Origin: Struthio camelus
Lineage: Eukaryota > Chordata > Aves > Struthioniformes > Struthionidae
DNA: 64,000 bases
Assembly (NCBI RefSeq): GCF_040807025.1
Contig: NC_090946.1
Coordinates: forward strand, 7,693,624-7,757,623
Direction: 5' to 3'
Of the stretch, positions 48,301 to 58,114 are shown piece after piece; the stretch's first letter is position 1; every line of letters starts with the position of its first letter. Made by a program: the position numbers and the translations under genes. Below the pieces are notes generated by a model. It worked only from the letters and a program-made list of their open reading frames with translations, ran no database searches and was not told the origin of the DNA.

Positions 48301-49138
48301 CTCTTCACTAGATGCTTCATCAGTGTGTTCTGGATTTGCCAAGAGGTCCCTGGGATACACCAAGGACTTTCTTACTGAGCAATGCAAGGACTAACAGGAC
48401 TGGCCTCTGGGGCTGTGCTGTTTTGGGAGATGGCTGTTTTGGCTTGTGGCCACGATTGTTCCCACCGCTGACTTGCCCCTGCCTTTGCAGGATTACAAAG
48501 AGAAGCCTTCGTTTTGATCCTGCGTGTCCTAATGACATAAACAGATTGAAAGTCACTGGAGTCTCCTACTTTGGCAACAAACTGAAGTTCACCATCACCA
48601 AAGAAAAGATCAAGATCAAAGTGACCAAGTCTCCCCTCGATGCTCCTGCCTCTCTCCTGGAGGCTGTGCTAGAGGAATCAGGGCAGCGATTTCCTTTGTT
48701 TGAAGGTACGGCGTCTCCTGGGTGTAACCCTGGATCTCTGCCTCCTTCCAGGAGGGTCTCTCTGTGCAGAGCTGTAGAAAGCTGTGTCGGGAGCCTGACT
48801 CCCTAACCAAGTCCCTAACTTCCCTGACTCTGCGAGTGATAGCTAGGATTAGGGGAGTGGGGTGGACTAACTGCGCTTAGCACATCCAGGTCCAACAGTG
48901 TCAGGCCCCACAGTCTTTTGGCAGGGCAAGTAGGCTGTGTAGTTATCAAACAGCATTTCCCGCCTGCTCTCTATTTAGAAAGTCACCACTTGGGCCAGCC
49001 GCTTAAAAATATTGTAAAGACCACCTTGGGAGAAGCCGTTCCCACACCTCACGTGCTTTACTTTTTATTGCAGGGCAGAGTGTCTCTTTCCCCACCTCAG
49101 CTGGCTGGATTCAGAGGTTATCCACTGAGGCTTTGTAA
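36322..49138 (+). CDS. PGGHG: PGGHG (ATHL1), protein-glucosylgalactosylhydroxylysine glucosidase
   Basis: Thirteen coding exons: 36322-36574, 37679-37889, 38469-38904, 40169-40288, 40495-40626, 40983-41094, 42538-42610, 43115-43251, 43879-44012, 44302-44397, 44875-44972, 48491-48705 and 49074-49138 (TAA). They sum to 693 residues, against 737 in human. The enzyme is a glycoside hydrolase family 65 member. It removes glucose from the Glc-Gal disaccharide on collagen hydroxylysine. No signal peptide is present, consistent with a cytosolic enzyme. Family blocks: [73 protein letters not shown] and [13 protein letters not shown]. The reported human catalytic carboxylates Asp301, Glu430 and Glu574 have counterparts in WDQDTW (299 or 301), PPDEYH (Glu428) and WVENSDG (Glu572). 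The C-terminus stops early after [12 protein letters not shown], about 40 residues short of human. Confidence 0.97.
41592..41680. repeat. 89-bp inverted-repeat hairpin with 10-bp perfect ends, in PGGHG intron 6
   Basis: The ends GCTGAGACTA (41592-41601) and TAGTCTCAGC (41671-41680) are perfect reverse complements. An inner CATACATATATA / TATATATGTATG pair with a short loop, and further TA/CA-rich pairing, make most of the element foldable. It may be a small non-autonomous transposon, a hairpin RNA or a diverged microsatellite. No target-site duplication was established. Confidence 0.6.
44973..48490. other. PGGHG: Long PGGHG intron 11
   Basis: The largest intron of the gene (3.5 kb). No alternative exon or nested gene was recognised on either strand. 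It contains a C-rich tract (about 45808-45829), a poly-T tract (48169-48185) and short unrelated open frames. Confidence 0.6.
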
Positions 49139-50624
49139 ACTCCAGCAGACTTGGGGTTTACATGGCAGGTACTAAAACCACCAGAGTTGCAGAAACAAGG
49201 CACAGAACAGAAGCTGGCAGGATGGAAAGGTCAAGGTGCTGTGCTGCCATGGGGTGGGGGGGCGTGGAAGGTGGGTGTCCTGCTCGGTACCATAAAAACC
49301 CTTTGCCCAATGGGGCTGTGTGCGCCTTCTCCTGTCTTTGTAGCCGTTGGGAACGTGCCAGGCTGGGAAGGGGCAGTGGAACCGTCTTGTGCCACCACTG
49401 GCAAATACAGGCTTTGGGAGTCGGTTTTTATCGACCTTTGAGTTTTGCTCGACTGGTTAATATCTGTCACCTTGTCTCTCTTGCTCTTCTGTGGATTTAC
49501 AGGCCCATGCCCTCCTCTTCCACTGAGATCTTTCTGCCGCTTCTTTCTTGAAGCGCTGCTTCTGGGCCCTGCGTTGCACTTGTACGTGAGACATCCAGGA
49601 GCTTCCCCCAGCGCAGCCATCCCCAAGCTTTCACCGTTGCTGGGGTGGCAGTAGCTTTCTCAGTGAATGTGAGCATCCCTTTCTGTTCCAGGGGATGGTG
49701 AGGCCATTCACGTGCCCTTAAAATCTCTCACTTAGGTTTGAATTTTTTTTTTTTTATCTCCTCTGCTAAAAGCCAGCTGCTTCCCCCTGAGGATGATGAT
49801 TCCTCCATTCAGCGTGGAGGATTTGCACCAGGGCGAAGCTGGGATGTTTAGGCCCAGTTGGAAGCAAATTGCCTGCAACCTCTGGCAGTCCTGGGGATGC
49901 TGAAGTCCAAGTATTTCTCTGACTTAGCTGTTCGGTGGCTGAAAGCTGGTGAAAGGCTAATGCTCTCTCTGCGATTCCTGCATGCAGTCCACGTGAACAA
50001 GCCACTGGATCCGACAGCCTTGTTTGGGTTTGGTTCTCTGCTGTTCCCTTGCAGCAGTGTAAATGGGCTGAGGCCAAAGAGGAAAGTCCCTCATTGTGTT
50101 AACTGCAAATGCTAGTGTTAGTTCTTCTGTGAACTGAGTCCGTCGGAGGTGTATGACCACGTTCTGGGAACAGAAGTGACATGGTTAAAGATGAGAGCCA
50201 GGAAGCCGCTATTGTAAACAAGTTTTCTAAACAGCCGTGACTGGTTTATTAATTCTTTAAATGCCTTCATTTATAAGGCACAAAGCTGTCCCTGGAGATT
50301 TCCTATGCAGAACAATGGGAATGCCTGAAACCTGATCGACGCAGTAATGAGAAATTCAAGGCCTGGCAGAGGTACTTGTTTCCTTGTAGGTTCAGGGTCA
50401 GGATGTAAGAGTAGCTAGGGTTCCTCTGAATGGTCACCCTTCGGCATCTAGGGACCCGTAGGTGTTCCCAAAAGACCCACAGGACTCCTGAGGAGGAGTA
50501 AAATACAGCAATGGCCATCTTGACCATGGCGAAGGGAGGAAACCTGGATGCAGGGTTGCAGGCGGTCTCCGCACTTGGACAACGTGCGGCAGGGAGCTGG
50601 CATAAGACAGCACGGCCCAGAAGC

Positions 50625-50720
50625 GGGGGCACCAGCCTAGGACTCGGCAGGCTTGGGCCCTTCTCCCAGCTCTGTCCCTGGCCTACTGGTGACCTGATTT
50701 CCCTTTCTCTGAAAGCGTTA
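50625..50720. repeat. Possible MIR/CORE-SINE remnant
   Basis: The segment around ttctcccagctctgtccctgg and the following gtgacctgatttccctttctctgaaa resembles the MIR 3' half (ordinary vertebrate SINE). It is strongly diverged and could be coincidental. Confidence 0.25.
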
Positions 50721-50861
50721 TTATTGTCGAGCAAGTTATTGTGGTCTTTTTCAAATGGTTGACAACTTCAGCTTCTTACACGCTCATGACTTCATTAAGG
50801 GTTGTTGCAGGGTGGGCAAAAGCAAGACTAAAGCTGACGGTTACTTTAATGTTAGTCACAA

Positions 50862-50867
50862 AATAAA
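50862..50867 (+). terminator. PGGHG: Candidate PGGHG polyadenylation signal (AATAAA)
   Basis: First AATAAA noticed downstream of the PGGHG stop, 1.7 kb away. Another AATAAA lies near 52234. The assignment is positional only. Confidence 0.35.
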
Positions 50868-53541
50868 CACAAATCTAGGTTAACCTGAGTTACTAGAGGG
50901 CCTGTCCCGTGGTCTTTTCAGAGTCAGCGGCATGGCTGAGTAATACTTGTCTTCTGCTGTTGCTATACAGGTTGCTATACTCTGAAGCGCCTGAAAGCGT
51001 CTTAGCCCAGTTTTGGCTGGTGTACAGTTCCTTTTTACTTGAGTTATTCTGATTATAGTGTGCATATCCAACAATTTAAGTTCTTATTCCTTTGTCTACA
51101 TTATGCTCCCTCTTTTGAAGCAATCTGAGACTTAAACTCCGAGTTAGATTGGAGTTGAAAGGGATAGAGAAAGCCCAGGCATCAGCTACTGTTCATATGA
51201 TGTCAGATGAGTGCAAAGTTGTCCCTCCAGTGTCATGTCTTTGCTTAAGGCATCTCTGATGTCCTAGAAAGCTATGAAGGATAAAGTCGGTGCAGGTGAG
51301 CTCCCAGCCTATGCTGCGAAAGTTCCCAGTGCCTAACTTCAAAATGAGTTGGAAGGTTACTGGACAGCAGAGGCACTAGCTCTTGCGCTTCAACTCACTG
51401 GCCTAAACCAAGACAGGCTCCTGCTTGACCGGCACCGCTCCCCCAGGCGAGGATCTGCTCCAGCCCAGTGCCTGCTCCAATGTGCCTTCTGGGAACGATG
51501 CAAAGAGAAAGAACCCGTCAGGGATGGTTTGTCAGCCAGGTCAGAGGCAAAGGATGTGTTAAAGCCCTGAGGGAAAGGCTGGCACCGGCATTTTATAGCC
51601 CGAGCAAACAAAACTGAGGTCACTGGGGCTGCAGCTTGGGCTTTGGATTAGAAAGGGCAGAAGATGCATGGCGTTGGGGAAGTAAAAACGGTGGGCGTGC
51701 GCTGTGTGTACAGGTGAGGGGGCATGATACCCCAAAACACCCAACACCCGATTCCCTGGCCCACAGCAGTTTCTGCTGCTGCTTCCTCATTCCTCAGCGC
51801 CGCTTTGGTGTCTCTTGTCCCTGCTCCACCCGCCACATGTGTCAAACAAGGGCACATTTCTAGAGCGGACATGTGTCAAACAAGGGCATTTCAAAGCCGC
51901 TCCTGGCCTGGCAGAATTTCTATTTTTTTTTTATTCCCTCCTCTGTAAACAAAACCCAGAAATCTCAAATTAATCCTGAGGAGTTTATAAAAAGCCCTGC
52001 GGCCGCTCCACGCGGTGGGCAGCATGTGGGAACGCTTAGGCAAGGAGCAACGCCAGTCCCCTGCCTTGTAATTACGCTGGCTCTGCATCAGCCCCTGCCA
52101 AAGACGGCTCAACCGCTAATTACCAGCGGCTCTCAGCAGCAGGGCAGGACAGAAACGGGACCCTTCCTTTGCCTCCTCCAGTGCTAACGGGTCTCAGGCT
52201 GCAGCCGGGTCTGGATGTTGATGGGAGGACTGGGAATAAACCTGCTCTCTAGGCCGGTTTGCAGGTGCTGCGGTGCTCAAGGGGGCAGCTTCGGCCCACT
52301 GAGGTCCGGCCGAAGGGCCGGCGCGAGGCGTTGCAGCCCGCTGTCGTAGGAGGCAGCGAGGCCGAGCTGGCGCCTGGCGGGCAAGGGCGGCAAGGTGCAG
52401 CCCCCTCCTTTCTTGCCTCCAATACCTTGGCAGAAGCTGTCACCCAAGGGCGACTTTGGCCAAGCGCTGGGGCTGGCTCCCAGGAGGGAGCTGAGAGCGG
52501 GAGGCGGGAGCGCTGTCCTTGGCCTGGGGGTAGCCGGACCCGGCTGGTCCGTGCCCAGGTCCAGCAGATCTTCAACCCTTGGAAGCGTGCGCAGGCGTGC
52601 TGCGGGGAGCCCTCGCCTGCCCGCCCGGGGCGGAGGTGGGGGACGCAGGACAGCTCCTAGGAGCTATAGAAATACTCCAGGGAAAAGGAAAGGAGGAACC
52701 CGCCGCTTTGGAGCCAAAGTCGCCAGCAGGCTGATGGGACCGCGAGGCTCCGGATGGACCACCACCTCGGAGGCCAGGAGGTGAGCTTTCTCGGAGGAGG
52801 TGGGCCACGCGCTCGGGCATTGTCTCCTGAATCCCCCCCAGCTCCACCTTCCCCGATACGTAGGCACGGGGAGGGGGCCGAGCTCGTCCCCGCAAGCTGC
52901 CCGGCTCCTCCGGAGGTGTGTGGGATGGTTTCTAGAGCTGGTTCTTCGTGTGGGGCTTGCTGTGGTCTCCCCGTCAGGCTAGAAAAGCAACCAGAGAGCC
53001 TGCCGCATGGGCACCTGGCTCCTCCGCTCGCTCCTTTTTCGTGCCCGAGGGGAACGGAGGGAGAGCCGAAAGGAGGCAAGAGCGCGACCAGAGCACGGGG
53101 GTCTTCTCAAACCTGCTCAGAGGGACGAGAAAGGTCACCCGGCCGTCCCGGTGTACGCGAGCTAAAACAGGACGTCCTGGACAGCGAGTCCAACCCCTCC
53201 GTCGCTGCCCGGGGACGAGCTGGAGGGCTCCTGCTTTTACCGCAATGAGTTGACAAGCGTCAGCGCTATTCGGAGAGGACGCTGTCTTATTTTGCTAACG
53301 GTCGTCCAGCAGGTACCGCTTCCTGCTGGGCTGGGACGCTTCTCTCCGTTCTCACTTCTTCCCCTTCCTCGGCCGCAGGTGGAGGGAGCCCACCGTTCCT
53401 CCCGCGCCCGCTTTAGACCGAGCGTCCCCAAACGCCACGTCGCTCGTGAAGACGCCTCCTCGCGAAGAGCGTGAGCACGTCCCCCGGTCCCTCAGCGCGC
53501 CCCCACGCACGCACGCCAGAGACTCGCCACGTGTGCAATCC

Positions 53542-53547
53542 TTTAAT
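53542..53547 (-). terminator. IFITM5: IFITM5 polyadenylation signal (ATTAAA on minus strand)
   Basis: TTTAAT on the plus strand, about 340 bp beyond the IFITM5 stop on the minus strand, reads as the common ATTAAA variant. Confidence 0.55.
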
Positions 53548-53883
53548 GATTTAAAGAGTGATCAGCAAGGCGGGCTGGATGCCGCAGGCCGCGTCAAGGG
53601 GACCTACGCCGCTGTAGCCCAGCGTAAAGTGGGGGGTGCCGGGGAGAGACTCGGCGGAGGTTGCCTCCGCGCCCTGGGCGCTGCTCTAAGGGGCGCGAAA
53701 GCTGGCGGGAGGCGCTCTGGGGTCCTCGGACGCTGCAGGAGGACCCACGCGGGTGCGCGAGCCCTGGGGCTCTGGACGGCGGAGACGGGCAGCGGTGTCG
53801 GTGGCTGGTTATGCTGGACCGGCGGTCCTTTTGGGAAGCCACGAGTGACGCAGAGGGGTTTCCGCGAACCCTCCGCCCGCCGG

Positions 53884-55129
53884 TCACTTGTCGTCATCGT
53901 CGTCGCTCATGCCGAACTGGTAGCTGAAGAAGTCTATGGACTCCTGGGTGAGCTTGGAGAGGTGGATGACGCCCGTGACGATGAGGGCGGCGAGCAGGAG
54001 CGGCAGCACCAGGCTGCCCACCGTGGCCAGGATGTTGTAGCATCTGGCCTTGGAGCTGAAGTGCCGAGCGGCTTCCACGTCTCCGGCCACCTTCTGGTCC
54101 CGTGCCTGCAACAGCCGAGACGCGGGCCGGCGGTACGGCGACTGCCTGCGGCCACCCTTCCCACCCCGCGGCCACCCGCGGCCCAGCTGAACCCAAGATG
54201 CGCCTGAGCAGACGGCCCGGACCTCCTCCCGACCTCCCCGCTTGCCACGTGGCTTCCAGCGAGGCAGGGCCGTGCTCTCGCGCCCTGCGGTTTAGTCCTC
54301 CCGGCCGCACTGAGGTCTGGGCCAGCTCGCGACGCCCCAGCTCGGCTAGACGAGGGCAGCCCCCAGCCAACCTTTGCCTTCTCTCTGCGAGGAGACAAGG
54401 ACGGAGGCTCCAGACCTCCCTTTGCCCAGTCTCCTTGCCCCCGGCCGAGTCCCACTGGCGCTGTCCCTGCCAGACAGGAGGTCCCGTCGGGGAGCGAGGG
54501 GGGCATCTCTTTGCCTCCGACGCCTCGTGGTCCTCAGCGCAGCAGTGGTCCCTGCTCAGGCAGCGGTGGCAGGAAGGCACGATGAGCCGGGGGGGGCCTC
54601 TTACCACCTCATTAATAGGTGGCAGGAAGGGATGGGGAGGGGGTTTTACCAGGGAACGGTGTCACCTGGGAAGGGCAGGGGGGACAAGGTCCTCTTCCAG
54701 GTGTTGGACTCTCCTCCCAGTGCCCTCCACCCCAGCCCTCCCAGGAGGTCTGCGTTCCCCGTTTCAGATGCTCCTCTCCACCTCTCCTCGGGAAGTCCTC
54801 CCTTGACGTGGTATCGGCACTCGGAGGGCTCTTGGAAACGCCAGCTAAGCCCAAACGTGGATCTCCGATTCCTACTTGGGTCCCGGCTGTCTCTGCCCGG
54901 TGGAGCAGCCTCCCCGGGGCAAGGCAGCGCTGCCTTTCCTTACCTTGACAGAGAAGGCAAGAGCCACGAATCCGAGACAACAGAAGTTCATGTAGATGGT
55001 GTTGAAGACGGACCAGATGAGGTGGTCACGGGGCACCACGGAGGAGCCGATGGTGATGACGGTGGGAGAAGGGTCCCGCTTGTGGGACGTCACGGGCAGG
55101 TAGTCCTCACGTGGGTAGGAAGTGTCCAT
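53884..55129 (-). CDS. IFITM5: IFITM5 (BRIL), bone-restricted interferon-induced transmembrane-family protein
   Basis: Two exons on the minus strand: 55129-54944 (62 codons, ends GTCAAG|GTAAGG) and 54105-53884 (73 codons plus TGA). The 135-residue product starts MDTSYPRED, as in mammals (MDTAYPRED). It carries the CD225/dispanin domain: PRDHLIWSVFNTIY, NFCCLGFVALAFSVK and ARDQKVAGD. A transmembrane helix around LPLLLAALIVTGVIHL follows, with an acidic tail SDDDDDK typical of IFITM5 (human 132 residues, also Asp-rich). The Cys pair at 50-51 and Cys84 match the S-palmitoylation sites of the family. IFITM5 is an osteoblast membrane protein involved in mineralisation and, unlike its neighbours, is not interferon-driven. 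The position next to PGGHG is the conserved vertebrate order. The upstream in-frame ATG at 55147 was rejected because the conserved N-terminus begins at 55129. Confidence 0.97.
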
Positions 55130-55200
55130 GGCCGTATGGAGGAGCAACCCTCAGCTCTTCTGCTCTAGCACTGGCTGGGGGAGCAGGGCACAACAGCCCC

Positions 55201-55208
55201 CTTATATA
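55201..55208 (-). promoter_or_regulatory. IFITM5: IFITM5 TATA box with upstream GC box
   Basis: On the minus strand TATATAAG sits 72 bp upstream of the start codon, and a GGGCGGGAGG Sp1-type box lies a few bases further upstream (about 55217-55226). Spacing would place transcription start near 55175. A TATA plus GC-box promoter fits a tissue-restricted gene. Confidence 0.65.
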
Positions 55209-55489
55209 GGCCTTGCCTCCCGCCCAGCCTCATCTTCTCTATATATAAACCAGAGAAATTACAGCCCTCCTTGGACTGTGGTCGTCAGAAAGGCTTGGCT
55301 GGGAGCGAGGAGAAACACAACTTGGTTTTGCAAGCCTGCCTTCCCCCGGCCAGGGCGGTCAGGCGGATCTGCGTGCGCGGCACCTGGGGTCCCGGGCGCT
55401 CGGGGCTGCTAAGGGCTCTTAAAAGCGCTGTGCACGTTTTTTAGCGTTAAGTTAGTTCTGAAGATGTGCGGAGGCGCCGGGCCGGGTCA

Positions 55490-56040
55490 GCGGTCTGGAT
55501 CAGGGGGTCTCGGGACAAGCTGGCTTGGAGATGTGGTGGTCCCGCCTTGGTGGGGATCGGGATAGGCTGGGTTAGGGGGATTGGATCAGAGGGGTCTGGT
55601 TGGGTTGAGGTTGGGGGACTGGATCGGGGGGGTCCTGGGTTGGTTGGGCTCGGGGGGACTGAATTGGGAGGGAGGGAGGTCCCAGTCGCATGGGGCTGGG
55701 GTACTCAAGTGGGGAGTCCTACTGGGGGTGGGTCCTGGGGGACCAGATCAGGGAGTCCCAGTCGGGGTGGGTTTGGGGGCCAGATCAGGGTTCCCCATAA
55801 GCCTGGCTCTGGGGGCCGGCTTGGGGAGTCCTGACCAGGATGGGGGGGGGGTCCTGGCCAGATGTGTCTGGGGGCCAGTTTGGGCAGTCCCAGTCGGACC
55901 ACCTCTGGGGGTTGGATTGGGGCTCCTGGGGGACGGGGGGCTCTCGGCGGTGCTGGCTTGGAGGACCTGCTCGGGGTGCTGGAGGTGCCGGCACTGGGGA
56001 CCAGCTTGGGGTGCTGGGGGGGCCGGGCCTGCGGGCACGC
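55490..56040. repeat. Degenerate G-rich minisatellite between IFITM5 and the orphan IFITM-like exon
   Basis: Loose repetition of motifs such as gggggccagatcagg, gagtcccagtcgg and ggtcctggggg with irregular spacing on the plus strand. It keeps several frames open on both strands by periodicity. No IFITM exon 2 sequence could be recognised within it. Confidence 0.6.
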
Positions 56041-56049
56041 GTCTCTCAC

Positions 56050-56151
56050 CCTGATGGAGAGGATGAGGACGAGGAAGCAGAGGCAGCCCAGGCAGGGGCC
56101 GCCCGGACCCAGCAGCACGTTGGAGAGGGACCAGAGGAGGAAGTCGCGGGG
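56050..56151 (-). pseudogene. Orphan, divergent IFITM-like exon 1 (gene or pseudogene unresolved)
   Basis: On the minus strand the frame reads PRDFLLWSLSNVLLG, then CLGCLCFLVLILSIR, then a donor-like AGG|GTGAGA. This is the pattern of IFITM exon 1 (PRDH..WS...LY.N.CCLGF.AL..S.K), including its exon end, so common ancestry is likely. Differences are marked. The conserved His is Phe, the double Cys is lost (Pro-Cys), and Gly/Pro residues interrupt the helix. No start codon lies at the usual distance upstream in this frame (the frame is open to 56544). No exon 2 is visible between here and IFITM5. If read straight through, the next residues are VRD, which by chance or descent resemble the ARD/SRD that opens exon 2. 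A decayed tandem paralogue is most likely. A highly divergent live gene cannot be excluded. Confidence 0.6.
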
Positions 56152-57150
56152 TTGCCCGTCGGCCGCAGCCAGCGGCAAACGAAACGCAGCCCGGCCCGGG
56201 GAGGAGGAGGAGGAGGAGGACGGGACGGGAGGTTTAGCCAATGTTTGCCATGGGGGGGGCAGCTCCGCTTTCGGGAACAGGCGCAGCCTGCCCGTGGGAG
56301 CACGGCGGGGGAGACCGTTTTGGCGTGCAACCCCGCGACCGATTTTCCGGGAGCGGCCACCAAACTGCAAACCGCTCCAGCCCCGGGTGCCGCGTCGGTC
56401 GCCCTCCTGCCAGGCTCGGGGCCGGGGAAGGGGCGATATCGGCGGCGGGGGCGAAGGTGGGCGCGAGGGCAGCCAAAAGCCCTTGCGTAAAAGGATACGG
56501 CTGCTGCCGGCGCCGTCGGGAGGAAGCGGTGCCAAAGCCCTCAAAGATCAGGGCCGTGTTTTCGAGCAGGGGTTCGACCACCTCTTAAAAAGCCTTTCAG
56601 CTCCGGGCCCGCGTTGTTCGCAACGAGGGGCGCGCGGCTCGCTCGCTTTTTTGGGAGGAGGAGCAAGAATTAAGGAAGAAGTGATTCACCAGGCTGCCAG
56701 CAGCCCGGGGGGGTGTGGGGGGGGGGGCTCTGTTTTGCGGGAAGGATTTCTGACGGCTTACTCACGAGCGCTGATTCTTGGCGGGATGCTCCGTTCTCCG
56801 GGGGGGGAAGAAAAAGGGGGGGGGGGGAAACAAACCTCAACAACAAAAAAAGCTTTATCCTATCTTTTTGGAGCCCCGGCGGGAACGATGCTCTCGACCC
56901 CGAACGCCGGCTCTCCCGAAAGCAACGGGGCAGCGTCGTGCCACCCGCAGCCTCCCGCATCCCTTGCTGCTCGCACCTCGGGGAGGATTTGGCTCTGGCC
57001 GGGTCGTTGCCCCCGGCCCCGAGGGGGCCCACGCCGCTCGGTGTGTTTTGGCAAGGGAGAAGGGAGGGGGGGCTAATTTTTAAGGCTTGGGAAGCTGGGG
57101 GGGCTCCGCCGCCCCGAGGACGGGCTGCGGAAGAAGAGACGAGGCACGAG
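56152..57150. other. GC-rich spacer between IFITM-like exon and IFITM gene
   Basis: Very GC-rich, with long G runs on the plus strand (56707-56737, 56801-56830). Several long open frames on both strands overlap here without any recognisable protein family. I see no additional exon. Confidence 0.45.
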
Positions 57151-57170
57151 GGAAAGGTTGAAGGAGAAGC

Positions 57171-57176
57171 TTTATT
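57171..57176 (-). terminator. IFITM polyadenylation signal (AATAAA on minus strand)
   Basis: TTTATT on the plus strand, about 280 bp beyond the IFITM stop codon, gives a canonical AATAAA on the minus strand. Confidence 0.7.
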
Positions 57177-57454
57177 AGACCGGCGCGTTCGTCTGGGAGC
57201 GGGCCGCGTCCCCTCGCCACCAGGCTTACGGGCGCTCGGCGGCTGCGACAAGAGGCGAACCGGAAAAGCAAACAAAAAACCAAAAACTCGGGAGAAACCC
57301 GGCGAGACGGCTGAGGGGCGAGCGGCAAAGCGGCGTTTCGCCCGTGGCGCCAGCGCTGCTGCTCCGGGGCTGCCGGCGGGTCGGGCGGGCGGGCGGCGCG
57401 CAGAGCGAGGCCGCCGGGGGCCGAGAGAGGATGCCGCTGCGGCGCGGCGGGGGC

Positions 57455-57957
57455 TTAAGTGTGACCGAAGAAGCTGGGGTCCCTCGCCGCCACGATGGTG
57501 CCCGTGGCCAGCAGGACGACGATGAGGACGACCAAGAGGATGCTGAGCAGCAGGGCCATGATGTTGAGGCACTTGGCGGTGGAGCCGTAGCTGCGGGCGC
57601 CGCTGTGGTCGCCGAGGACTTTGCGGTCCCTGGACTGGAAGGGGAGGGGAACAGAACCACGAGTGAGTCCCGGGCTGGGGTAGAGAGGGGGGCCGGCTGC
57701 TCCCCCTCCACCCCGCCGAGCCCCCCGACGGCGGCGCCTCCCACCTTGATGGAGAAGACGAGGGCCATGAAGCCGAGGCAGCAGAAGTTCACGTAGAGGG
57801 TGCTGCACAGCGACCAGGCGAGGTGGTCGCGGGGCGGCAGCTCGGCCGGCGCCACCTGCACCACGGCGGCGCCCCGCGGCAGCACCTCCATGTCGTGGCC
57901 CTCCTTGAGTGGCTCGTAGGGCGCCCGCGCCGCGTCGCGGCAGCGCTCCCCGTCCAT
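57455..57957 (-). CDS. Interferon-induced transmembrane protein, IFITM1/2/3 type
   Basis: Two exons on the minus strand: 57957-57745 (71 codons, ATCAAG|GTGGGA) and 57634-57455 (59 codons plus TAA). They give 130 residues. The CD225 domain is intact: [51 protein letters not shown] and [14 protein letters not shown], with a C-terminal transmembrane helix. Cys59, Cys60 and Cys93 match the three S-palmitoylation sites of human IFITM3. Tyr14-Glu-Pro-Leu is a YxxL endocytic sorting motif in the place of the IFITM3 one, suggesting endosomal location. Family members stiffen endosomal and plasma membranes and block fusion of enveloped viruses. IFITM1, 2 and 3 are not one-to-one between birds and mammals, so no number is given. 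The ATG at 57957 was chosen for the conserved N-terminal length. The frame is open further upstream, into the repeat array. Confidence 0.95.
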
Positions 57958-58047
57958 GCTGCCCCCCGACTGCCGCTGCCCCTGCCGCCGAGCTGCCGCC
58001 CGGCCCCGGCCCCGGCCCCCCCCGCTCCGCCCCCTCCGCGTCCGCCG

Positions 58048-58057
58048 TTTCGTTTCC
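58048..58057 (-). promoter_or_regulatory. IRF / ETS-IRF composite-type motif upstream of the IFITM gene
   Basis: On the minus strand GGAAACGAAA lies 91 bp upstream of the IFITM start codon, in a CpG-rich TATA-less segment. It fits the IRF half-site AANNGAAA and the ETS-IRF composite GGAANNGAAA. It is one base off a full ISRE (GAAANNGAAA). IFITM genes are classic IRF/ISGF3 targets, so a role in interferon response is plausible but inferred. Confidence 0.55.
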
Positions 58058-58114
58058 CGGCCGAGGGCCGCCCTCTGCGGGGGGGCGGGGGCGGGAACAC
58101 TCGGCGGGGGCGCT

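Larger units (their letters stand above)
49139..53530. other. Interval between PGGHG and IFITM5 (convergent 3' ends)
   Basis: No gene recognised. The left part should include the PGGHG 3'UTR. From about 52250 the DNA becomes GC- and CpG-rich and opens many chance frames. A 20-bp direct repeat (acatgtgtcaaacaagggca) occurs at 51835 and 51869. Confidence 0.5.

Noticed and set aside
53446-54207. 253-codon plus-strand frame over IFITM5 exon 2
   Set aside because: Antisense shadow of IFITM5 in GC-rich DNA.
55240-55250. Second TATA-like word (tatatataaa, plus strand) upstream of IFITM5
   Set aside because: It points away from IFITM5 and no gene follows on the plus strand; likely a chance TA run.
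56713-57572. 270- and 300-codon overlapping frames on both strands between the IFITM genes
   Set aside because: Low-complexity Gly/Arg/Pro peptides in very GC-rich DNA. No domain and no splice support.
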